Part shown: positions 56,827 through 64,000 of the stretch, one piece after another
How the letters are laid out: each line of letters begins with the position of its first letter
How positions within the stretch are numbered: position 1 is the first letter of the stretch
Source: Actinomucor elegans
Lineage: Eukaryota; Mucoromycota; Mucoromycetes; Mucorales; Mucoraceae
Direction: 5' to 3'
DNA length: 64,000 nucleotides
NCBI GenBank assembly: GCA_026027325.1
Contig: JAMSLZ010000007.1
Span: forward strand, 2,294,001-2,358,000
Notes under the pieces: generated by a model
The model's input: the letters and a program-made list of their open reading frames with translations, nothing else
Told to the model about the DNA's origin: nothing
Database searches by the model: none
Translations under genes and position numbers: made by a program

Positions 56827-58386
56827 ATGTTTCTCAGTGCCGAAAGAAACTACCCCACTCAAGAACGTGAATTGTTGGCTATTCTGTTTGCCTGCAAAAC
56901 CTGGCGTTGTTTTGTGGAAGGGTCTCGTTATGAAGTTTTTACTGATCATCGTCCCTTGCAGTATTACAAGTCTTCTAGTAAGGTGTCTCCTCGTTTGGTT
57001 CGTTGGATGCAAGATCTTGAGATGTATCAACCTACCTTAGTCTATAAAAAGGGTGTTGATAATGTTGTGTCTGATCTGTTAAGTCGTCGTGAAGGCCCTG
57101 ATTGTAATCCTGATCCTTGTCAAGATTGGCCGATATTTTTCAAGAAAAAGAAGGAAGACTGGCCGGATAAGTGGCGGGCTCAATTGGAGAAGGAGATGAC
57201 CAACTTTGAAGTCATTGATAATGTAGTTTGGCGTTTGAATCCCAAGCCTGCTGGTAAAGAGGTATCTAAGCTGATGTTTATTACTTTCTCTCGTCGTGCA
57301 GATCTGATCGAAGACTTTCATCGTGGTTTTGGTCATTCTGGTCAACTTACTGTATATCATTTGATGAAGCAACGTGTCTGGTGGCCTTCTATGCGTAAGG
57401 ATATAAACTATTGATTGAAAACCTGTCCCGAATGTCAACTGCACTCGCGTAATGAAAAGAAGGTTCATCATGTTCTGATGAAACTATTAGAGGTTCCTGC
57501 ACCGTTTGCTCGTTGGCATATTGATTTTATTGGTGAATTGCCGACTACTAGTAATGGTAATTGTTGGATAATCATGGCTGTTGATTATGCTACAAACTGG
57601 CCTATTGCTCGTGCCCTCAAGTCTGCTACGGCTAATGAAATTGTCATGAAATTTGGTTGTCCGATTGAAATTGTCAGTGATCGAGGTGCTAATCTTCTCA
57701 GCAAGATATTGAAGCAATATATGCACAAGATTAGGTCAAAGAATATGTTTACCTCTGCATTTCACCCAAGAACAAATTCAAAATGTGAAAGATTGAATCA
57801 GACGTTCAAACATATGCTGACAAAATATGTAAAAGGCTTGGTTCATTCTTGGGATAAATATGTTGACTCTGCTCTGTTCTCTTGTCGTATTCGCAAGCAT
57901 GCTACCACGGGTTACAGTCCCTTTTACTTGGTATATGGCTAAGAGCCCCTATTGCCGGGTGATTCTCGTCGTCCTTTCATGGATCCGTTGACTGAAGAGG
58001 ATCCTGAGTTGATTGCTGAAGATGTACTTGCTTGAATGCGTGATCTGAAAGAAAAGATATTTGAAGCCAAAGAACAGATGATACTACAAGCTCGAAAAGA
58101 TAAAGAACGTTGGGATGCTACTATCAAGAGTAACAAGACTCAAACTTTTGCTGTTGATGATTATGTCATGCTCAGACATGAATCAAAGAAAGGTTTGGAA
58201 TTCAACTGGATGGGTCCTTATAAGGTTTTGAAAACCAATTTGGATTACAACATTTATCAGATTCAAGAAATTGAAGGAAAAGTTTACAATTCTTGGATCC
58301 ATACTGATCGCCTGCATACGGTTCATTACGATGGTGCTAAACCTCAGAAGTCTTGGTATATTCCTCGTATTGCTATAGCAAAATAG
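56827..58386 (+). pseudogene. G5 Ty3/gypsy RNase H-integrase with three stops
   Basis: One continuous frame with TGA at 57412, TAA at 57940 and TGA at 58033. It starts inside RNase H (SAERNYPTQERELLAI, FTDHRPLQYY). The integrase HHCC finger has DFHRGFGHSGQ and CPECQLHSRN. The core has WHIDFIGELP, EIVSDRGANLL and RTNSKCERLNQTF, and the C-terminal module has GLEFNWMGPYKVLK. It ends SWYIPRIAIAK. It is the same family as G2. The stops show that it has not been active recently, although the LTR is preserved. Confidence 0.92.
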
Positions 58387-58431
58387 TAATTTTTTTTTCA
58401 CTACCTGTACCTTTTTTTGGGAGGAAGGTAG

Positions 58432-58615
58432 TGTCAGGTACACACAGACTTGTGTGTTACCTTCAATCAATTATAAATATCAAATGAAATGGGAAACAAT
58501 AAAAGAGATCCTTTTTATCCCATATACAATCTTTTGTATAAACTTATTTCAATCTACTTTAAAAGTATATAGCTCTGCACACGACACTATAAAGCATAAA
58601 CCTCGGCACACGACA
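58432..58615 (+). repeat. G5 3' LTR (family R5)
   Basis: A purine run (GGGAGGAAGGTAG) precedes TGTCAGGTACACACAG. The LTR ends CCTCGGCACACGACA, as in G2. An AATAAA-type site is at about 58499. The outer edge is 54 bp past the 3' end of tRNA-Gly. Confidence 0.85.
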
Positions 58616-58669
58616 ACAGTACAAAAAATTTCGATTAATCAATATGAATACACAAAACAAAAGTATTAC

Positions 58670-58740
58670 TGCGCGGTCGGGGAATCGAACCCCGGCCCTT
58701 CGCGTGGCAGGCGAAGATTATACCACTTAACCAACCGCGC
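58670..58740 (-). tRNA. tRNA-Gly (anticodon GCC)
   Basis: On the minus strand the acceptor stem is GCGCGGT/ACCGCGC. The D arm is GGTTAAGTGGTATAATC. The anticodon stem TTCGC/GCGAA has loop CTGCCAC, giving anticodon GCC. The T arm is CGGGG-TTCGATT-CCCCG. No intron is present and CCA is not encoded. T4 runs follow at 58659-58662 and 58654-58657 and a T6 run at 58623-58628, all plausible Pol III terminators. An R2 LTR edge lies 11 bp upstream. Confidence 0.96.
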
Positions 58741-58751
58741 CGTATTGATTT

Positions 58752-59059
58752 TGTCAGTCTTGCAGATGGCAAAGATGTTTACTTTTTAATAATAGAAAAT
58801 CACGTGTTTTGAAATCACGCAGCCAATAGAATAATTGAATGTAACTTGAGGTAAGTACAGGACTTGGAAATATTTTATAAGATAAGAGATAATGTTTATT
58901 TTGATGTGTTCTAAAAGCTATTTATACTATTTTGAATGTTATATGTTTGTTATAAATCATATGTTAAATTATACAATATATGACGATAAAAATGCTTAAT
59001 AATATATATATCATTGTGAATAGCGTGATAAACTTTATATGTCTTTTCGTCTCCTGACA
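58752..59059. repeat. LTR, family R2, copy 2
   Basis: This is an inverted copy of 9696-10003, also 308 bp. It is followed by about 105 bp of the same internal sequence (59060-59165), which stops at the R1 LTR. The outer edge is 11 bp from the tRNA-Gly 5' end. Confidence 0.87.
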
Positions 59060-59363
59060 TTTTGTAAAATCGGTTTGAAATGCCTTTTCCTCTTTTGTGC
59101 CTTTTGGAGTCGTACTTCTAAATGCAGCGGAACGTCTTGCATTAATTCGTCTGGCGCGACAATTTTGTCAGTTCTGTATCTTGCAATGGATGTCTGTAGA
59201 ATCAGTTCTCTGTGACTATTCTACACGTGATCAAGAAGTATATTAAAGAAGTATTATAAAAGATACAATATAAGTATTTTTAAGATACAAACTGAAGATA
59301 AGCTATATTCAATAAAATTATAATGGTATTTATATTATTCTAAGACGGATGGATAATTATATA

Positions 59364-61012
59364 CAGTGGGTGGAAAAATGGTTCGGGTGTTTTCCAAAAT
59401 TTTACAAAAAAAGGAATATACAGGGAACTACGAATCCTATCAACGCCAAACTAGCTTTATTAGAAAGCACAAACCATTAGTAATGTATCTTCTTAATTTC
59501 GTACTGATTGGATAACTGAGTTTGTATATATCAGAGAGTAAAAATATAAGGTACACCCGAACCATTTTTCAGGGTCAAGCTTAGAAATCGAAACTTCTAG
59601 AAATCTCAGGATAAAAAGGCCCCAATGGATTACTAATTAATATTTGTGATTAATAATCACTATGTTGCGCCTCAAATTTAAAAAAAAGTATAAAAAGAAG
59701 CGTTTTTGTTGAGAGATAAGCTCACCAATTTTCAATTTTTTCACTTTTCAACTATGACACGCTGCATTCCCAAAGATACTCAAAACAACATCAAAAACTT
59801 GTTGGAATCTGGCTATTCTTACTCCCAAATCATGAAGCGTATCCCTGGAGTCAAAAAAACTACGATCAATAGTTATAAACGCAAGTGGTTTCCAGAAATG
59901 AAGCCATTGCCATCTGGTCGCCATGCCATTGTAAATGCTACAAGTCGCAATTACATTCGCAGGAAGCTTATATTTGGAACTTTTAAAACTGCCAAGGATG
60001 TAGAAAGGCACCTTGATGATCTGGGAATGAAAATAAGCTACTCTGGATGCTTGAAGTTGCTCAGATCGATGGATTTTCAAGCCGAGATAAAAAAAAAAAA
60101 ACCTTTCCTTAGCAAAAAGCACATGGTTCAAAGGTTAAACTGGGCCAAAGCCCATAGAAGTTGGACTAGCGATGACTGGAGGCGAATGATTTTCTCCGAC
60201 GAGACCAAGATCAATGTTTGGGGCTCCGACGGCTGCAAGTATTTCTGGAGAAGACCTGATGATAAGCTCCAGTTCCATCATTTGGATCTTACTGTTAAGC
60301 ATGGTGGTGGAAGCTTAATGATGTGGGGTTGCATCACTTACGATGGTCCTGGATATGCCTGCCAGATATTTGATGGTACTATGAAGAAGGAGGACTACAT
60401 CCATATCCTAGAGACAACTTTAAAGGACACCATGGAGTGGTATGGATATGACCCCAAAGAAGTCTACTTCCAACAAGACAAGGACCCAAAGCATACTGCC
60501 AAGGCTACAAAGCAATGGTTCAAGGACAATGGTTTTAACATTGATTGGACATATAGTTGGCCACCCCAAAGCCCTGATTTAAATCCAATCGAGCATGTTT
60601 GGCATCACCTAAAGCTCAAACTTAGCGCTTATCCGGATAGGGCCAAAGGAGTCCATGATTTGTGGGAATGAGTTGAAAAAGAATGGGATACTTTTACAAA
60701 AGAGGATTGCCAAAAGTATATTGATAGTATGCCAAAAAGAATCGAAGCAGTTATTAAAGCAAAAGGTGGATATGCTACGTACTAGCTATGATTAGCATCG
60801 ACCCTGAAAAATGGTTCGGGTGCATACTATTTTTTTAATCTCAATTTAAATAAACCTCCGCTAATATAGGGATATCATATTCCGACATATAATTGATATT
60901 GGCTTCAGCTTTCTAACAAAGTTAGTTTTACATTGATCAGATTAGTAGTTCTTGTTTTATTCCAGATTATATAAAATTTTGGAAAACACCCGAACCATTT
61001 TTCCACCCACTG
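59364..61012 (+). mobile_element. Tc1-C, Tc1/mariner element
   Basis: This 1649 bp element has inverted ends CAGTGGGTGGAAAAATGGTT extending to about 40 bp and TA on both sides (59362-59363, 61013-61014). Mirrored inner copies of the GAAAAATGGTTCGGGTG site lie near 59554-59572 and 60806-60824. The empty site is seen in the R1 LTR at 7431-7691. Confidence 0.95.
59754..60785 (+). pseudogene. Tc1-C transposase with a single TGA
   Basis: ATG 59754 opens 343 codons, about the usual Tc1 length, with only one stop: TGA at 60669-60671 after GVHDLWE. The N-terminal helix-turn-helix region starts MTRCIPKDTQNNIKNLLESG. Catalytic residues lie in FSDETKINVWGSDG (about 147), FQQDKDPKHT (about 239) and SPDLNPIEHVWHH (about 277; DD34E). 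After the TGA the frame continues VEKEWDTFTKEDCQKY to the normal end KAKGGYATY. The catalytic triad precedes the stop. A truncated protein is possible, but one substitution would account for its loss. Confidence 0.92.
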
Positions 61013-61098
61013 TATGGATATGCGCTTTGGATATTTATAAAGGAATATTTCTATAGTAGTATGATTTTCTAACAATCATCTTGGCAGCGGGCTTGAGT

Positions 61099-64000
61099 TC
61101 ATATAAGGCAAGTTAAGTGTACCTTAGTCTTCTTGCGCGTTGTACTGGTATTGGGCTTGAACTTCCTTTTTCGTCTTGCTTCCTTCTTTAATCTCAGCTC
61201 GACTTCTATTGGTAGCTCTTCCATTGTAGAGTCAATGGGTTCGACATTACCCCCTTCCAAGCTTTGTGTTCGACCCGGAACACTACCGGAGCTGACTTTA
61301 GAATCACTAGATGGGACCGGCCCGGTAGGATTGTCCGAAAAAACCATACGATTACTGCTTGTAAGTTGATTTGGTGATTGTTGAGCTTCAGGTAGATCAA
61401 CATCAATTGTGGCCGTCTGAGGTAAATTAAACTTCGCTGGTTCTTCTCTTGACGCGTTCGAAACTTCAGTCATTGGGCTAAATGGATGGTTTACGATACT
61501 GGGACTGCATTGTTGCGTTTCCATTTTTGCTGAGTTTTTTGTTGTTACTACTTCCACACGCTTTTTTGAAACTTTTTGTTGCTCCATTTCCACCTTATTA
61601 ATCGCAACATCTTCTGCAATGGGATCTACAAAGTCTTCAGGTACTTGAATGTGTTGTAATTCCTTGTCATTAGTCTTGAATGCGTTACTATTACTATGCG
61701 AAACACCCAAAGTGGTCGTAGGTAATTCTTTCATAATACTGTTGTATTCTCGACGCGCACTAACAGGGTCATACCAAGGTTCAGTAGGTTTGTCACCAAG
61801 TGCAGGTTTGAGACGATCAACATGGACCAGCGATTTCAGTGGTTCACCAGCTAATGTTTGCAACTTATATGTACCGTAATCGTAAAAAGCTTCGACTACA
61901 ATAAAAGGCCCTTTGAATCTTGGTTCGAGTCCAAAACGACCTTCATGTGTTAGCATTACCATGTCACCTGTCTCAAAACTAAGCTTCTTCACAGTCGCAT
62001 CCCATTTCTGCTTGTCTTTTTCAGCCATAGCTTTCAACTTGAATTCAGCTGCTGCTCTGTGTTGTCCAAGTTGGGAGAGTTCTCTTGCAGTAAAGTCGGC
62101 TACTGTTCGAGGATCTTTAAAAGTATTAGCATCGATATATGGCTGTAAGGTATCACCTGGAATGCGTGGTTCTCGACCATATGTTAAGTAAAACGGACTG
62201 AATCCCGTGGTAGAGTGAATTCGTACTCGACAAGCAAAAAGAGCAGCCTTGACAAAGTCATCCCATCGATGTAGAGCACCATTAGTGTATTTTCGTAGCA
62301 TTTGCTTGATTACGCCGTTAAAACGTTCCGCTTTGGCATTTGTACGTGGATGATATGCCGAGGTTAGCTTATGATTAGTGCCTACCCGTTTTAAATACTC
62401 TTTCACTAATTCGCTCGTAAAATTGGCACCACGATCTGTTACAATTTCCGAGGGAACACCAAAGTTCATCACGATCTCTTCATATATGAAATCAGCAACT
62501 GCTTCTTTAGACGCAATAGGAACAGCACGCGCTACTGGCCAATTTGTAGCATAATCCACCCCCACCAGTAACCAACGGTTGTTTTTTACCGTTGTAGGCA
62601 GATCCAAAAAGTCAAGATGCCAACGATCAAACGCAGTAGGAACTTTAAGTGGGTGCATTTCATCTTGATGGGCTCTAGTACGACGACTATTGACTTGACA
62701 CGAAGGGCATGCGCTAAGCCATTGTTTTATGTCTAACCTAAGTGAAGGCCACCATGCTCTTGGTGTTAGTAATTTCAACATCGTCTTGTATCCAGCATGT
62801 CCATACGCTTCGTGATATTTTGCTACTGTATCAGCTCTTTCGGCAAAAGGGACAAATGGTACGTTCTTGATTTGTTGTCTAGCTTCATCCACTATAATCT
62901 TTCGCCATACTCGATTAGCAGTAACATCGAAGTTTTTCTCTTCTCTGTCTAGTATGCTTTTTACCTCAGCCGATTTTACCTTAATTCGGTTGCCTGGGAT
63001 CAACAGTAATGGCCAATCGCTTCGAAGTGTAGGCGGTAGTTTGTTCCATGTAGCATATAAATACTCAGGTTCCATAGATTTACTAGCAGGCTGTTCCGAT
63101 GGGGAATCGAAATTCATTCTTGACAAGATATCAGGTATTTCATTTTCTTTGCCTGGCTTGTATATTATCTCGGGTGAATATAGTTCCAATTCAGATATCC
63201 AGCGTACCAACCGACTAGGAGGTTTGTCTTTTGTCCTAAAATACTGCAGAGGAAGATGATCTGAATATACCTTATAGCCTTTTGGACATCCATCTATGAA
63301 ACATCGCCACGTTCTTAAAGAATGCAATATACCTAGTAGTTCTCTTTCTTGTGCCGGATATTTCCTCTCAGCCTCAGAAAACTTCTTGGATTCGAAACAG
63401 ATGGGATGCCATTGGGCATTCTCATCTTCGCCAGGCTGTAATAATACAGCACCACACCCTCGATCCGAAGCATCCACCTCTATCTTGAATGGTTTATCCA
63501 TATCTACGACTTGCAATACTGGGCTTGATGATAGTAGTTGTTTCAAGGTATCAAAGCTGCGTTGACATTCATCTGTCCATACAATAGGTCGCTTTTTGAT
63601 ACCTGTTCCTCTTGTCAAATCGGTCAGTGGGGCAGCAATTGATGCGAAGTTCTTGATAAACCGTTTATAAAACTGTGCGAAACCGACGAACTGACGTACT
63701 TCTTGGACATTTGTCATACGAGGCCATTCCTTGAGTACTTTCACTTTTTCAGGGCTGGGTGCAATACCTGCACTAGATATATGAAATCCAACAAAGGTTA
63801 GTTCTTTCTTGCCAAATTCACATTTCTTTAGATTCGCGACTAGCTTTTCTTTTTGTAGCAATTCCAACACATGTCGCACATGTTTCTTGTGTTCCTCCAT
63901 TGTTTTGCTGTAGATTAAGATGTCGTCCAGGTAGACTAATGCAGTTTTATCGATACAGTCAGCAAGTACCTTATTCATTAAAGATTGCAATACTGGAGGG
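61099..64000 (-). CDS. G3 Ty3/gypsy Pol, intact but partial at window edge
   Basis: The frame is open to the right edge and has at least 963 codons. RT enters at QSLMNKVLAD with the box LVYLDDILIYS. RNase H has FKIEVDASDRGCGAVLLQ, QERELLGIL and VYSDHLPL. The integrase finger has HEAYGHAGYK and CPSCQVNSRR. The core has WHLDFLDLP, EIVTDRGANFTSE and NAKAERFNGV, and the C-terminal module has LEPRFKGPFIVVE. A long polar tail of about 240 residues follows and ends in a lysine/arginine-rich stretch also seen at 7716. No chromodomain is visible. There are no lesions, so G3 may be young, but Tc1-C has since landed in its 3' LTR. Confidence 0.93.
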   Translation of the reverse strand, partial: PPVLQSLMNKVLADCIDKTALVYLDDILIYSKTMEEHKKHVRHVLELLQKEKLVANLKKCEFGKKELTFVGFHISSAGIAPSPEKVKVLKEWPRMTNVQEVRQFVGFAQFYKRFIKNFASIAAPLTDLTRGTGIKKRPIVWTDECQRSFDTLKQLLSSSPVLQVVDMDKPFKIEVDASDRGCGAVLLQPGEDENAQWHPICFESKKFSEAERKYPAQERELLGILHSLRTWRCFIDGCPKGYKVYSDHLPLQYFRTKDKPPSRLVRWISELELYSPEIIYKPGKENEIPDILSRMNFDSPSEQPASKSMEPEYLYATWNKLPPTLRSDWPLLLIPGNRIKVKSAEVKSILDREEKNFDVTANRVWRKIIVDEARQQIKNVPFVPFAERADTVAKYHEAYGHAGYKTMLKLLTPRAWWPSLRLDIKQWLSACPSCQVNSRRTRAHQDEMHPLKVPTAFDRWHLDFLDLPTTVKNNRWLLVGVDYATNWPVARAVPIASKEAVADFIYEEIVMNFGVPSEIVTDRGANFTSELVKEYLKRVGTNHKLTSAYHPRTNAKAERFNGVIKQMLRKYTNGALHRWDDFVKAALFACRVRIHSTTGFSPFYLTYGREPRIPGDTLQPYIDANTFKDPRTVADFTARELSQLGQHRAAAEFKLKAMAEKDKQKWDATVKKLSFETGDMVMLTHEGRFGLEPRFKGPFIVVEAFYDYGTYKLQTLAGEPLKSLVHVDRLKPALGDKPTEPWYDPVSARREYNSIMKELPTTTLGVSHSNSNAFKTNDKELQHIQVPEDFVDPIAEDVAINKVEMEQQKVSKKRVEVVTTKNSAKMETQQCSPSIVNHPFSPMTEVSNASREEPAKFNLPQTATIDVDLPEAQQSPNQLTSSNRMVFSDNPTGPVPSSDSKVSSGSVPGRTQSLEGGNVEPIDSTMEELPIEVELRLKKEARRKRKFKPNTSTTRKKTKVHLTCLI

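Larger units (their letters stand above)
59166..61074 (-). repeat. G3 3' LTR (family R1), interrupted by Tc1-C
   Basis: The LTR parts are 59166-59363 and 61015-61074, about 260 bp joined, matching 7431-7691. The minus strand starts TGTTAGAAAATCATAC just after the G3 pol end and closes CAGAACTGACA. Comparison with the intact copy shows that Tc1-C sits at a TA. Confidence 0.9.

Overview
The window is a nearly pure graveyard and nursery of eukaryotic transposable elements. I see no ordinary host protein gene that I can name. The organism is most likely an early-diverging fungus, with Mucoromycota the best guess. This is an inference from the mix of chromodomain Ty3/gypsy elements, APE-type LINEs, Tc1/mariner elements, spliced IS1595/Merlin-type transposases with 57-63 bp GT-AG introns, and nuclear-type tRNA genes. 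No taxonomic marker was read.

Left block (1-17.4 kb): G1, a Ty3/gypsy element with a chromodomain and a 3' LTR, runs off the left edge. It abuts G2, a wrecked minus-strand Ty3/gypsy element broken by solo LTRs and a MITE. Next come a tRNA-Leu(AAG) gene, an LTR of family R1, several solo LTRs, a second wrecked Ty3/gypsy element (G4: RT and integrase separated by about 1.5 kb) and Merlin-1, an apparently intact DNA transposon with long terminal inverted repeats and a four-exon transposase.

Middle block (17.4-53.7 kb): a nest of LINEs with two ORFs each: ORF1 with two CCHC knuckles, ORF2 with endonuclease, RT and a C-terminal zinc finger, and a UAAUG stop/start junction. Target-site duplications give the order of insertion. 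L2 lies in the 5' UTR of L1, L3 in the 5' UTR of L4, L5 at the first bases of L7, and L6 in L5. L2 and L6 look complete. L3 and L7 are interrupted by DNA transposons: AT-rich Merlin-2, MITE-b, and Tc1-A, which itself carries AT-rich Merlin-3.

Right block (53.7-64 kb): Tc1-B carrying a MITE, a truncated relative of Tc1-A carrying a solo LTR, G5 (a decayed sibling of G2), tRNA-Gly(GCC), an R2 LTR, an R1 LTR interrupted by Tc1-C, and the G3 pol gene, which runs off the right edge.

The most striking pattern is at the two tRNA genes. Each has an LTR edge 9-11 bp upstream of its 5' end (families R1 and R2) and a G2/G5-family LTR edge about 34-54 bp past its 3' end. This suggests two Ty3/gypsy lineages that divide the space around RNA polymerase III genes. 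Second in interest are the AT-rich Merlin elements with about 1 kb of uncharacterised accessory ORFs, and the mirrored inner copies of the terminal sites in the Tc1 elements.
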